Assembly: GCF_012932445.1 (NCBI RefSeq)
Contig: NZ_JAAIIJ010000004.1
Location: 38,746 to 102,745 of the forward strand
DNA from: Bifidobacterium panos
GTDB taxonomy: Bacteria > Actinomycetota > Actinomycetes > Actinomycetales > Bifidobacteriaceae
Length of the DNA: 64,000 nucleotides
Direction: 5' to 3'
Shown here: one piece after another, positions 28,444 to 37,744 of the stretch
How the letters are laid out: every line of letters begins with the position of its first letter
Position numbering within the stretch: the stretch's first letter is position 1
Program-made: the position numbers and the translations under genes
The notes under the pieces: model-generated
What the model saw: the letters and a program-made list of their open reading frames with translations, nothing else
Told to the model about the DNA's origin: nothing
The model's database searches: none

Positions 28444-29100
28444 ATGTTCGACTGGTCATTCGTCCAGCGTTACGCGCCTTTTTTCGTCAACGGCGCGCTG
28501 ATGACCCTGTTCATCTGCGCGATCGGCATTGCGCTCTCGCTCGTCGTGGGGCTGATTTGCGCCGGCATCGAACTGGCCCGCATTCCCGTGGCCAGGCAAC
28601 TCGTGCGCGTCTATATCGAAATCAGCCGCAACACGCCGCTGCTCGTGCAACTGTATTTCCTGTTCTTCGGCCTGCCGAAGCTGGGCGTGGTGTGGTCGGC
28701 CGAAACCTGCGCCATCGTGGGGCTCGGCTTCCTCGGCGGCTCCTACATGGCCGAGGCGATGCGAGCGGGTCTTGAGGCTGTGCCCGAAGTGCAGCGCGAA
28801 ACCGCGTATGTGCTGGGCTTAAGCCCATGGCAATCCATCGTGCGCGTGGTGCTGCCGCAAGCCGTTTCCAGCGCCATCCCAGGCGTGGTGGCCAACGTGA
28901 TCTTCCTGATCAAGGAGTCGTCGGTGGTGTCCGCCATCGCGCTCGCGGACGTGATGTATATGGCCAAGGACCTGATCGGCATGTACTACAACACCTATGA
29001 ATCGCTGTTCATGCTGGTGATAAGCTACCTGGTCATCCTGCTGCCGATTTCCCTGTTCGGCCTCTGGCTGGAGAGGAGGTTCGACTATGAGCGGCGCTGA
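28444..29100 (+). CDS. Polar amino acid ABC transporter permease 1
   Basis: A 218-residue, five-segment permease of the HisM/GltJ type (BPD_transp_1). The loop that contacts the ATPase is seen at AYVLGLSPWQSIVRVVLPQAVSSAIPG. The start at 28444 follows GGAG; the frame opens 11 codons earlier without a good site. The second permease gene overlaps its end by 14 bases, and ATPase and binding-protein genes follow, forming a four-gene importer for a polar amino acid such as glutamate, glutamine or cystine (substrate inferred only to class). Confidence 0.93.
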   Translation: MFDWSFVQRYAPFFVNGALMTLFICAIGIALSLVVGLICAGIELARIPVARQLVRVYIEISRNTPLLVQLYFLFFGLPKLGVVWSAETCAIVGLGFLGGSYMAEAMRAGLEAVPEVQRETAYVLGLSPWQSIVRVVLPQAVSSAIPGVVANVIFLIKESSVVSAIALADVMYMAKDLIGMYYNTYESLFMLVISYLVILLPISLFGLWLERRFDYERR

Positions 29101-29761
29101 TATCCTCTTGCAACCGGGCGTCTTGCCTCGCTTGTTACAGGGCCTGTGGGTGACGGTGTGGATTGCGGCCGTGTCCGTGGGAGCCTGCATTCCCGTGGGA
29201 TTGTTGGTCGGGTGGCTGATGACATTGCGCAACCCCGTGGTTCGCTTCCTGATGCGCATCTATCTCGATTTCATCCGCATCATGCCGCAACTGGCCTTGC
29301 TGTTCCTCGCCTACTATGGTTTCGCCCGCTGGTTCGATTGGAATCTGGATGCCACCGGCGCGTGCGTGCTGGTGTTCATCCTGTGGGGTGGGGCGGAACT
29401 TGGCGATCTGGTGAGAGGTGCCTTGCAGTCGATTCCCGAGATCCAATCCGAATCGGCGTATGTGCTGGGGCTGAGCGATTGGCAAAGCTTTGTGCATGTG
29501 ATTCTGCCGCAGGCGTTGCGCCGCCTGTTGCCTGCTTCGGTGAATCTCGCCACGCGCATCGTGAAGACCACCTCGTTGGCCGTGTTGCTTGGTGTGGTCG
29601 AAGTGATTAAAGTGGGGCAGCAGATTATCGACGCGAATCGCTTTCAATACCCGAATGGAACCCTGTGGATTTACGGGGTGATTTTCTTCATGTATTTCAT
29701 CGTGTGCTGGCCGTTGTCCATTGTGGCCCGACGATTGGAAAAGAGGTGGGCGAATGACTGA
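29087..29761 (+). CDS. Polar amino acid ABC transporter permease 2
   Basis: A 224-residue permease paralogous to its neighbour, with the same EAA-type loop (ESAYVLGLSDWQSFVHVILPQALRRLLP). The ATG follows AGGAGG inside the end of the first permease gene. Two different permeases indicate a heterodimeric channel. The ATPase gene starts inside its last codons, so the whole operon is translationally coupled. Confidence 0.93.
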   Translation: MSGADILLQPGVLPRLLQGLWVTVWIAAVSVGACIPVGLLVGWLMTLRNPVVRFLMRIYLDFIRIMPQLALLFLAYYGFARWFDWNLDATGACVLVFILWGGAELGDLVRGALQSIPEIQSESAYVLGLSDWQSFVHVILPQALRRLLPASVNLATRIVKTTSLAVLLGVVEVIKVGQQIIDANRFQYPNGTLWIYGVIFFMYFIVCWPLSIVARRLEKRWAND

Positions 29762-30566
29762 GCAAAATGGCGATGCCGCGGCTCTGTCCGTAAGGCATCT
29801 GGCCAAGCAATACGCCAACGCAAACAAGCGCGTGCTTGACGACGTGAGCTTCGAGGTGCCCAAAGGCCGTGTGCTGGTGGTGGTCGGGCCCTCTGGCTCC
29901 GGCAAATCGACGCTGTTGCGTGCCATCGCCGGTTTGGAGCCCATCCAAGGTGGCGACATTGCCTTGGGCGGCGAGGTGATTGAAACCGGGCGGCCCGGCA
30001 GCGAAAAAGCCGGGCGTTCGGCTCGTTCCAGCGAGCTGAGAACACGCATCGGCATGGTGTTCCAAAGCTACGACCTGTTCCCCAACAAGACGGTGCTGGG
30101 CAACATCATGATGGCACCGGTGCTGGTGTTGGGGCGTGACAAGGCCGAGGTTGAACGCGAGGCGATCGAGCTGCTCAAGCGGGTCGGTCTGGCCGACCGC
30201 AAGGACGCCTGGCCGCACGAGCTGTCCGGCGGGCAGCGCCAGCGCATCGCCATCTGTCGCGCGTTGATTCTGCACCCCGAGGTGCTGCTGTTCGACGAGA
30301 TCACGGCGGCTCTCGACCCGGAGATGGTGCGCGAGGTGCTTGATGTGATGATCGGACTTGCCCGAGCCGGGCAGACCATGGTGATCGTCACGCACGAGAT
30401 GAGGTTTGCCCGCGCCATCGCGGACGAGGTGATGCTGCTGGAGGACGGCCGCATTATCGAGCGTTGTGACGACCCCGAGCGTTTCTTCACCCAGCCGGAA
30501 ACCGAACGCGCGCGGCAGTTCCTGCGCACCTTCGAGTTTGAACGTGCCGGGCATGACAAGCCGTAA
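29754..30566 (+). CDS. Polar amino acid ABC transporter ATP-binding protein
   Basis: A 270-residue ABC ATPase with Walker A GPSGSGKST, Q-loop VFQSYDLFPNKT, signature LSGGQRQRIA, Walker B LLFDEITAALDPE and the H-loop VTHEM; this set is typical of the GlnQ/HisP family. The start at 29754 overlaps the permease stop and has an AGAGGTGGG site; the frame is open 11 codons earlier. Walker B has EIT in place of the usual EPT, seen in this subfamily. Confidence 0.94.
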   Translation: MTEQNGDAAALSVRHLAKQYANANKRVLDDVSFEVPKGRVLVVVGPSGSGKSTLLRAIAGLEPIQGGDIALGGEVIETGRPGSEKAGRSARSSELRTRIGMVFQSYDLFPNKTVLGNIMMAPVLVLGRDKAEVEREAIELLKRVGLADRKDAWPHELSGGQRQRIAICRALILHPEVLLFDEITAALDPEMVREVLDVMIGLARAGQTMVIVTHEMRFARAIADEVMLLEDGRIIERCDDPERFFTQPETERARQFLRTFEFERAGHDKP

Positions 30567-30628
30567 CCGCCGCCCAATCGAGAACTTGCCTCCCGCTCGC
30601 GGGGGTTTAGAGAGGAAAGGAAACAACA

Positions 30629-31525
30629 ATGACTATCAGCTTCAAGCCTTTCAAGGCCATCGTCGCCGCTTCGGCGGCGCTGATCATGGGTGCATCCCTT
30701 GCCGCCTGCGGTCCGAGCGCCGGAACGCCGAGCGATTCGGCCTCGGGATCGTCCAGCTCGGCCAAGGCCAAAGCGCGCACGTTGGACGAGATCAAGGAAT
30801 CCGGCGAGCTCAAGGTTGCCGTATTCTCCGACAAGGCACCATTCGGTTATATCGACAAGGACGGCAAGAACGCCGGCTACGACGTGTATTTCGCGCAGCG
30901 GCTGGCCAAGGATTTGGGCGTGGAGGTCAAATACACCTCTGTCGATCCAGCTGCCCGCGTGGACGTGCTCACCTCCAATAAGGTGGATGTGGTGCTCGCC
31001 AACTTCACCGTTACCGATGAGCGCGCGCAGAAGGTCGATTTTGCCAAGCCCTACATGAAGGTGGCACTTGGCGTCGTCTCTCCCGAGGATGCCCCGATCA
31101 CCGATGTCAGCCAGCTGGACGGCAAGACCCTGATCATTGCCAAGGGCACCACTGCCGAGACTTGGTTCGAGAAGAACGCCCCGAATGTCAAGTTGCAGAA
31201 GTACGACCAGTATGCCGACGCCTACAATGCGCTGCTCGATGGCCGTGGAGACGCCTTCTCCACCGACAACACCGAGGTGCTCGCCTGGGCGAAGTCCAAC
31301 AAGGGCTTCACGGTGGGCATCACCAAACTCGGCGACGAGGACACCATCGCCCCGGCCGTGCAGAAAGGCAACAAGGAGTTGCTCGACTTCATCAACGACG
31401 AGATCGTCAAGCTCGGTGAAGAGGATTTCTTCCACAAGGATTATGAGGAGACATTGGAGCCCGTGTACGGCAATGAGGCCAATCCCGACGACATCGTGGT
31501 GGAGGGCGGCGAGGTCGACGACTGA
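30629..31525 (+). CDS. Polar amino acid ABC transporter substrate-binding lipoprotein
   Basis: A 298-residue SBP_bac_3 protein with a lipoprotein signal (lipobox LAAC, about residue 26). The ligand-binding fold begins LKVAVFSDKAPFGYIDKDGKNAGYDVYFAQRLA, and SPEDAPITDVSQLDGKTLIIAKGTTAETWF is typical of glutamate/cystine-type binders. It begins 62 bases after the ATPase gene behind AGGAAAGGA. A short CCCGC..GCGGG hairpin lies in that gap and may adjust the ratio of binding protein to transporter. A terminator follows. Confidence 0.94.
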   Translation: MTISFKPFKAIVAASAALIMGASLAACGPSAGTPSDSASGSSSSAKAKARTLDEIKESGELKVAVFSDKAPFGYIDKDGKNAGYDVYFAQRLAKDLGVEVKYTSVDPAARVDVLTSNKVDVVLANFTVTDERAQKVDFAKPYMKVALGVVSPEDAPITDVSQLDGKTLIIAKGTTAETWFEKNAPNVKLQKYDQYADAYNALLDGRGDAFSTDNTEVLAWAKSNKGFTVGITKLGDEDTIAPAVQKGNKELLDFINDEIVKLGEEDFFHKDYEETLEPVYGNEANPDDIVVEGGEVDD

Positions 31526-31539
31526 GTTGCCCCTTTGCT

Positions 31540-31578
31540 CGGGCCGGTTTGCCTTTTAGGCGGGCCGGCCCGTTTTTG
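31540..31578 (+). terminator. Intrinsic terminator after the amino acid ABC operon
   Basis: CGGGCCGG (31540-31547) pairs with CCGGCCCG (31565-31572), followed by TTTTTGTTT. It lies 14 bases after the lipoprotein stop and ahead of the convergent lacZ gene. Confidence 0.88.
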
Positions 31579-31607
31579 TTTGGCTATTCGGCTGGCGTGC
31601 CGCCAGG

Positions 31608-34600
31608 TCAGATAAGTTCCAAATCGACGTCAAGCCGCAGCGGCTTATCGGCGGGAATCTGATGCTGCTCATGCACGGGCGAGCCCCACGAATCGTCGCC
31701 GCCGACACCCATCTGTGCGGCCAGCAGACGCAGGAACATGTGCCGTGGTGCGGGCAGCTCCTCCTGATGCGTCGCTTCCTCAATCATGAAACTGCTGTAT
31801 GGCAACAGGCTCACATCGAAGGTTTGCTCACCGTGCCGCGAAACGCGCAAGCCGTGGCCCGCCTCGTCGGTGATTTCCGCCCAGCGCACATCAGCATGAT
31901 TGCCGGTCTCCTGCGGCACCAGATACGGCGCGTGATCCGCATAGGCGCTGGTGCTCCAGACACCCAGCTTGCCGCCGCACTTGCGGTCGTGATAGGTCTC
32001 GGCCGGGCCCAATCCATAGAAACGTAAGTGAGAATAGGCCACAGGCAGCATCCATTCGATGCCGAACGCGGGCAGGGTCGGCAGGCCGCTGGCACCCGGG
32101 TAATCCACACTCAGATGCACGTGGCCCGAGGTGCTGGCCTCGTAGGCGACAGTGACCTTGGTGCGCTGGGGCGTGGCCAGTTCATAGGTGTATGTGGCTT
32201 TCAGCGTGGCCGCGTCGAGCTGTTCGATACGGGTGTCGACACACTTGGCGTAGCGCCCCGCCACCATCCACTGCGCGCGCTCGAAGCCGTGCCCGGCACC
32301 GCGGTCGTTGTCGGTGAGCGGGCGGAAGCACGTGATCTGCGGGTGGCGCAACACGAACTCGCACCCCTGGAAGGTATAGGAAACAATGCCGCCTTGCGGG
32401 TCGGACAACAGAATCTCGCGCCCTGCGCCCTTCACCCCGGCGTTCCAGCGGCCCAGCGTTATCGCGCCATCGCTCGGCGGAATCTCTGTCGCGGATTCAG
32501 CGGCGAGGGGAGCGGCGCTGGCCACGGTGTGCTGGCCGAAGCACAGTTCGTAGCCGGCTGGTGCCCAATTCGTCGGTGCGGCGAGGCACTGCGCCACTTC
32601 GTAGGTCACCTCCGCCCCACTCGGCGCGCCGGGCCATTCGACCGCGAACCGCTCGGTTTGCTTGGGCCCCACATCGAAACGCCGCTCGGCCTGCCAGATG
32701 CGCTCGCCGTCGGCCAGCATGCGCAGAACGAACGTAAAGTCGCTAGTGGAGACGAATAGATTGCGGTTCTCTATCGTCACGCCGGTTTCGTCAGGCGTAA
32801 TGCGCACGTTCGCATACAATTGCTTGACTTCCTGCGCTTTCGGCGTTGCGGTGCGGTCGGCGAACAGCAGGCCGTTTCCCGAGAACTCGTAATCGCTGGG
32901 TCGGTCGTCGAAATCACCGCCGTAGCACAGCCGCTCGGTGCCATCGGCATCCTGCTTGAGCAGTGCCTGATCGATGAAATCCCAGATGAAGCCGCCTTGG
33001 TATTTCTCGTAGCGTTCCAGCGCAATGTATTCGTCCATATTGCCCACGGAGTTGCCCATCGCATGCATGTATTCGCAGGAGATATAAGGCTTCTTCGGGT
33101 CGTTTTTGAGGTATTCCTCGATTTCGTCGGCGTGCGCGTACATGCGGCTTTCGATGTCGGTGACATCGCTCCATTCGCGCGCGTGAACGATTCCCTCGTA
33201 ATGCACCGGTCGGCGCGGGTCGAGTTCGTGCGCATGGCGGTACATCGCGCGGAACACGTCGCCGCCATACGATTCGTTGCCCAGCGACCAAATCAGCACC
33301 GACGGGTGGTTGTAATCGCGCTTCATCATGCTGTTGATGCGATCCACGCACGCGGCCTCCCACTCGGGCTTGCTGCCAGGGATGGCGGTGTCGGGAGTGG
33401 GCACGTCGCCGGGAAGCGACCAACTGCCGTGCGTTTCGATGTTCGTTTCGTCGATCAGATAGATGCCGTATTCGTCGCACAGGTCATACCAGCGCTGGTC
33501 GTTGGGATAGTGCGAGGTGCGCACGGCGTTGATATTGTGCCGCTTGCAGAACACGATGTCGTCGATCATGTCCTGCTCGGTGAGGGTGTGGCCTAGGCGC
33601 ATGTCGAACTCGTGACGGTTGACGCCCTTGAACTCGATGCGCTTGCCGTTGAGGGTCATCACGCCGTTTTCGATGCCGAAGCGACGGAACCCGATGCGTT
33701 GCACCGCCGTTTCAAGCGCGGTGCCGGCTGTGTCGAGCAGGGTGAGGGTGAGTGTATAGAGGTTCGGTGATTCCGCGCTCCAAGGCGCGACACCGTGAAG
33801 TTGCTCGGAGGAGATCGTCGTTTGTGCGGCTGCGGGCTGCGTGCCTTCCCACACCGCCACGTCGTTCGCGTCGGTGAGTGTGGCGGCGATGGTGCAGGCT
33901 TGCTCTGCGTGGCGAATCTGCAAGGCGGCGTCAAGCGTGCCGGCGCCGCTGGTGTGGTCGAAATCGGCTTCGAGCTGCAGATTTTCGATATGCACATGCG
34001 GCTGGGCTGTCAGTTCCACCGAGCGGAACAGGCCGTGCAACCGCCAGAAATCCTGATCTTCCAGCCAACTGGCGCTTGAGAACTCGTAACAGGCCACGGC
34101 CACGGTGTTCTCGCCATCGTGCAGCAGCGCGGTTACGTCGAACTCGCTGGGGGTGAAGGCGTCTTCGCCAAAGCCCGCGAATTGGCCGTTGACCCACACG
34201 TAGATGGCGCAGGCCGCGCCGTGGAAGGTCATCGTGATGGTGCCCGCTTGTGCCGCCGTGCGCGCGAGGGTTTCGTTGACGCGGAAAGCTCTCCGATAGA
34301 TGGCCACATGGTTGAGGCTCGGCACGTTCGGCGCGCTCAGATCCTCGTGGCCGTCCCACGGGTATTGGACGTTGACGTATTGCGGGTTGAGCAAGCCTTG
34401 TGTTTCCAGTTGACCGGGGACGTTGATGCACGCGAAGGCGCTGTCGTCGAAGTCTTCGACGACGAACGGCGTGTAGGCGAGGTTTACGTCGGCGGCGTTG
34501 GTGATGGCGACCTTCCATTCGCCGTCCAGGGGTTGCTTCAGGTCGCTGGTTTCGCCTGGCTGGGGTACGTGGGCGAAGAATGCGTGATTTGAGTGCGCGG

Positions 34601-34694
34601 TCATGCGGTTGACAGCGAACACTTCTGGATTGGTGATCCATGCGGGGGAGGGGACGATGGTGGACATCAGGCGACCTGCTTTCTTATGACTCAT
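31608..34694 (-). CDS. lacZ: Beta-galactosidase, GH2 (LacZ type)
   Basis: A 1,028-residue GH2 enzyme, the size of E. coli LacZ. Domains run in the usual order: sugar-binding jelly roll (WENP-type N-terminus, about 50-220), Ig-like domain, TIM barrel (about 340-630), second Ig-like domain and a C-terminal Bgal_small_N domain (about 750-1025). The acid/base glutamate sits in LGNES (about E474) and the nucleophile in ISCEYMHAMGNS (about E541). It hydrolyses lactose and galacto-oligosaccharides in the cytoplasm, as no signal peptide is seen. The ATG at 34694 or the one at 34667 (MSTIV) may be used. It is monocistronic, with palindromic sites just upstream. Confidence 0.95.
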   Translation of the reverse strand: MSHKKAGRLMSTIVPSPAWITNPEVFAVNRMTAHSNHAFFAHVPQPGETSDLKQPLDGEWKVAITNAADVNLAYTPFVVEDFDDSAFACINVPGQLETQGLLNPQYVNVQYPWDGHEDLSAPNVPSLNHVAIYRRAFRVNETLARTAAQAGTITMTFHGAACAIYVWVNGQFAGFGEDAFTPSEFDVTALLHDGENTVAVACYEFSSASWLEDQDFWRLHGLFRSVELTAQPHVHIENLQLEADFDHTSGAGTLDAALQIRHAEQACTIAATLTDANDVAVWEGTQPAAAQTTISSEQLHGVAPWSAESPNLYTLTLTLLDTAGTALETAVQRIGFRRFGIENGVMTLNGKRIEFKGVNRHEFDMRLGHTLTEQDMIDDIVFCKRHNINAVRTSHYPNDQRWYDLCDEYGIYLIDETNIETHGSWSLPGDVPTPDTAIPGSKPEWEAACVDRINSMMKRDYNHPSVLIWSLGNESYGGDVFRAMYRHAHELDPRRPVHYEGIVHAREWSDVTDIESRMYAHADEIEEYLKNDPKKPYISCEYMHAMGNSVGNMDEYIALERYEKYQGGFIWDFIDQALLKQDADGTERLCYGGDFDDRPSDYEFSGNGLLFADRTATPKAQEVKQLYANVRITPDETGVTIENRNLFVSTSDFTFVLRMLADGERIWQAERRFDVGPKQTERFAVEWPGAPSGAEVTYEVAQCLAAPTNWAPAGYELCFGQHTVASAAPLAAESATEIPPSDGAITLGRWNAGVKGAGREILLSDPQGGIVSYTFQGCEFVLRHPQITCFRPLTDNDRGAGHGFERAQWMVAGRYAKCVDTRIEQLDAATLKATYTYELATPQRTKVTVAYEASTSGHVHLSVDYPGASGLPTLPAFGIEWMLPVAYSHLRFYGLGPAETYHDRKCGGKLGVWSTSAYADHAPYLVPQETGNHADVRWAEITDEAGHGLRVSRHGEQTFDVSLLPYSSFMIEEATHQEELPAPRHMFLRLLAAQMGVGGDDSWGSPVHEQHQIPADKPLRLDVDLELI

Positions 34695-34717
34695 CGCTTC
34701 ATTGAAGATGAGCGGTT

Positions 34718-34732
34718 CTCTTTAGTAAAGAG
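34718..34732 (-). promoter_or_regulatory. Candidate lacZ operator 1
   Basis: CTCTTTA-G-TAAAGAG is a perfect palindrome 24 bases upstream of the 34694 start codon of lacZ. It shares TTTAGTAAA with a second site about 115 bases further upstream. Confidence 0.5.
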
Positions 34733-34838
34733 TAAAGCAAGTGTATGTGGAGTGCAAATAAGCTGTTTTATATGGTAATTATGGCGAACGGCGAAACGTT
34801 GGAATGGAATATGACACGCCGATTCATGCCTATAATTT

Positions 34839-34854
34839 AGTAAATATATTTACT
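34839..34854. promoter_or_regulatory. Candidate lacZ operator 2
   Basis: AGTAAATATATTTACT is a perfect 16-bp palindrome, very AT-rich in a GC-rich genome. It lies between the divergently unrelated ends of lacZ and the patatin gene, about 145 bases upstream of lacZ. It contains the TTTAGTAAA-like core of site 1. Confidence 0.45.
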
Positions 34855-34918
34855 TACGCTTATAAAGTCTCGTCACGCCACTGCAATACAGACGGGAGTG
34901 GCGTGCCCGCAAATGCAT

Positions 34919-35773
34919 TCAGCTTGCAAGGAACTTGAGGATGGTTGCAGCGGCGGCATATCCCGCGCGATACATGCGCTCCAAACCTTCAAAGGACTTG
35001 CTCAACGTGCCAAGGCCATACAGGCTCTCCGGCGCAAGAATGAGCACGCGGCCGTCCCTCTCGTATTCCTTGGCCAAGGCGACCTCGTCGTTATAGGTTT
35101 GATAACGATTGAGCAGCCGCTCGGCAGCGGCGGGGTAGCGGCGTTCGAGAATCTTCGCCGGAGCCACATCCTTCTTCTGCTCGCGCAACACGTCCTTCGG
35201 GCGAGTGAGCACCACCACTATGCGCTCATAGCCGTCGTCCACAGCCTTGCGCACGGGAATGGGGTCGGCGATGCCGCCGTCGTAATAGGGCACCCCGTCG
35301 ATCACATACGGCTCGCACGCCACCGGCACGGCGCTGGAAGCCTTCATGATGTCGAAATCGTCGAAACTCACGTCCGACTTGTCGAAATACTTCGTCGAGC
35401 CGTCCTCGGCATTGCATGCCACCACCGTGAAGCCGGTGGGGTTGGCCTCGAACGCCTCGAAATCCACCGGATACTCGCCGTCATGGTTGCTCAGCGTGCC
35501 ATAGACGTAATCGAGATCCGCGAAATTGTGTTTCCTGATGAAATTGTCGACGCTGGCGTATTCCTTGCGGAAGGCGTATTCGGTATAGAACTTGTGATTG
35601 CGCCCATGCTGGCCCGCGATGAAGGACACCATGTTCGCGCTGCCGGCTGAGACGCCGTAGCAGTGGTCGAAGGTGATGCCGTCTTCAAGGCAGCGGTCCA
35701 TCACGCCCGCGCCGTAAATCGCGCGAAAGCCCCCGCCCACGTCAATCAGTGCGGTGCGATGCTGGTTGTTCAT
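34919..35773 (-). CDS. Patatin-like phospholipase (RssA type)
   Basis: A 284-residue patatin-family hydrolase. Oxyanion segment VGGGFRAIYGAGVMD, nucleophile GVSAGSAN and the catalytic dyad aspartate in YYDGGIADPIP are all present. Such proteins hydrolyse acyl esters of lipids. Two ATGs are close together (35779 and 35773); the second has the better spacing to AAAGGA, so it is chosen. It stands alone ahead of murI on the same strand, with about 70 bases between them. Confidence 0.9.
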   Translation of the reverse strand: MNNQHRTALIDVGGGFRAIYGAGVMDRCLEDGITFDHCYGVSAGSANMVSFIAGQHGRNHKFYTEYAFRKEYASVDNFIRKHNFADLDYVYGTLSNHDGEYPVDFEAFEANPTGFTVVACNAEDGSTKYFDKSDVSFDDFDIMKASSAVPVACEPYVIDGVPYYDGGIADPIPVRKAVDDGYERIVVVLTRPKDVLREQKKDVAPAKILERRYPAAAERLLNRYQTYNDEVALAKEYERDGRVLILAPESLYGLGTLSKSFEGLERMYRAGYAAAATILKFLAS

Positions 35774-35853
35774 GCTCATATCCTTTCCCTGTACTGTTCA
35801 CGAGCTTACGCGCCATGAGAGGACAATGGAAAAGTTGCGCCGTCGGCCAAGCG

Positions 35854-36630
35854 TTATCGGCTGAGCAGATCGCGCGAAAGCCGTGCGATGCGCTCGCTGG
35901 AATCGGAATTGTCCAGCTCGACGGAACCGACTTGGCCTTCCGGTGCGAGTTGTCCCAGCGATTCCAGCACGAGAGAAAGATGATGCACCGTGCCTTCGTT
36001 GCCGTCGATGATCGTCGCCGAATCGGGCAGCAACTCGCCAAAATAGTCACGATAGAACACGAAATGAGTGCAACCGAGCACCACCGAATCGATCGTCTCC
36101 AAATCGTAACGGTCGAAATGGGCATGCAGCGCTTTCATCGCCAAATCGTGGTCGTCAAGTCGCCCCGATTCGACAATTTGGACCAAATCAGGGCACGGCT
36201 CCTTGAAAATCGTGTGTTCGGCGTCGAAGCGTTCCATCAGCTTGGCGAACTTGCGCTCGCGCAACGTCAGCTCGGTGGCCGCGACGATCACCCGCTGACG
36301 CTGGCCGCGCCCGCGATCGCACGCGAGCTTCAGCGCCGGTTCCATGCCGATGATCGGGATGTTGCATGCTTCGCGCAAGTCCTCTATCGCGGCGGAAGTG
36401 GCGGTGTTGCAGGCAACGACTATGGCTTTGGCGCCTTGGCTGATCAGACGTTCGGCGACGGCGAAACTCAAAGCGCGCACTTGTTCCGGGGTTTTGGTGC
36501 CATAGGGTGCGTTGGCCGAATCGCCGAAATACAGCACTCGCTCGTGCGGCATATCCGCCACGATTTGGCGAACCACCGACAGGCCGCCAAGACCCGAGTC
36601 GAATACGCCGATTGGCACCGTTGAACTCAT
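35854..36630 (-). CDS. murI: Glutamate racemase
   Basis: A 258-residue racemase with both catalytic cysteines in their motifs: [10 protein letters not shown] and VVLGCTHF. It opens with the family start [14 protein letters not shown] and has GDSANAPYG. It makes D-glutamate for peptidoglycan. Together with dapF and dapD nearby it supplies wall peptide precursors. The start is the first ATG, after AAGGAGGAATCGC. Confidence 0.96.
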   Translation of the reverse strand: MSSTVPIGVFDSGLGGLSVVRQIVADMPHERVLYFGDSANAPYGTKTPEQVRALSFAVAERLISQGAKAIVVACNTATSAAIEDLREACNIPIIGMEPALKLACDRGRGQRQRVIVAATELTLRERKFAKLMERFDAEHTIFKEPCPDLVQIVESGRLDDHDLAMKALHAHFDRYDLETIDSVVLGCTHFVFYRDYFGELLPDSATIIDGNEGTVHHLSLVLESLGQLAPEGQVGSVELDNSDSSERIARLSRDLLSR

Positions 36631-36708
36631 GCGATTCCTCCTTGGGACTTGCCGGATTGCGTGCGTTCGACTATTTCTTACCCTAGCTTAAGTCGTTGTC
36701 CCGCGCCC

Positions 36709-36786
36709 CTTGTCATTTCGAGCGCTGTGCTGCGTCCTTTGTCATTTCGACCGGAGCGGCGTAGCCGCGTAGTGGAGAAATCTTTT
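36709..36786. repeat. Dispersed palindromic repeat, copy 3
   Basis: GTCATTTCGAGCG (36712) and GTCATTTCGACCGG (36741), followed by GGCGTAGCCGCGTAGTGGAGAAATC, repeat the arrangement seen at 5281-5360. It lies between the divergent murI and dapF genes. Confidence 0.7.
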
Positions 36787-36836
36787 GACGACGTTATATG
36801 GGGAGTGAGGCGCGGTAGGCGAGTAAGGTGGAGCGC

Positions 36837-37742
36837 ATGAGCATTCCCCAGCAAGTCACCAAAGTGCACGCCACCGGCAACGATTTCGTGGTCTATGCCG
36901 ACCCGGATGGGCGCTTCGAGCCGACCGCCGACGAAGTGCGGCGGTTGACGGATCGTCATTTCGGCATCGGCGGCGACGGGGTGATTCGCCTCGCTCACCC
37001 ACACGATGTTTCGGATTTGTCCTCTGCTCAGATGGACAAATGCCGCACCGGTGGTGCCGAATGGTTTATGGACTATCGCAACGCCGACGGCAGCCTCGCG
37101 CAGATGTGCGGCAATGGCACGCGCGCCATCACCTTGTTCGCGCAATCGCGCGGCTACGCCGATTCCGGCGAAGGCGCCGAGTTCCGTCTGGGCACCAGGG
37201 CCGGGGTGAAAACGCTGGTTGCGCTGGGGGACGTGGACGGCTTGGGGCGAGGCGTGTTTCGGGTCGAGATGGGGCAGTTCAAGCGCGGTGAGCTTGACGC
37301 CTACGAGGTGAGCATTCCGGCCACCATCGGCTCGGCTCGCGGCACCTTCGTCGATATGGGCAACCCGCATGTTGTGGCGGTGCTTTCCGATGGGACGTCG
37401 AATCTGCCTGATGTCGATGCGTTGGATTTGAACACCAAACCGGTGGTTGCTCCGGTGCTGCAATCCGATCAGAATGTGGAGTTCGTGCGCGTCGACAAGG
37501 TGGACGCGTCAACCGGTCAAGGCAAGGCGACCATGCGCGTGCACGAGCGCGGCTGTGGTGAGACGCTGTCGTGCGGCACCGGGCTGTGCGCCACGGCGGT
37601 CACATTGTGCGCCAAAACCGGCGTCGAGTGTTGGACCATCAGTGTGCGCGGCGGTGTGTTGCGCGTCGAGGTGAATGAAGCGGTATCGACGGTGCGGCTC
37701 ACCGGCTCGGCCACCCTAGTCGGCGATATCACCTTGTTGTAG
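36837..37742 (+). CDS. dapF: Diaminopimelate epimerase
   Basis: A 301-residue epimerase. The first catalytic cysteine is in MCGNGTRAI and the second in LSCGTGLCATAV; the N-terminus reads VTKVHATGNDFVVY. It converts LL- to meso-diaminopimelate, the last step before lysine and a wall precursor in some actinobacteria. The ATG at 36837 follows AAGGTGGAG; the frame opens three codons upstream at a GTG. It is divergent from murI, and its stop is 2 bases from the end of the convergent VKOR gene. Confidence 0.96.
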   Translation: MSIPQQVTKVHATGNDFVVYADPDGRFEPTADEVRRLTDRHFGIGGDGVIRLAHPHDVSDLSSAQMDKCRTGGAEWFMDYRNADGSLAQMCGNGTRAITLFAQSRGYADSGEGAEFRLGTRAGVKTLVALGDVDGLGRGVFRVEMGQFKRGELDAYEVSIPATIGSARGTFVDMGNPHVVAVLSDGTSNLPDVDALDLNTKPVVAPVLQSDQNVEFVRVDKVDASTGQGKATMRVHERGCGETLSCGTGLCATAVTLCAKTGVECWTISVRGGVLRVEVNEAVSTVRLTGSATLVGDITLL

Positions 37743-37744
37743 CC

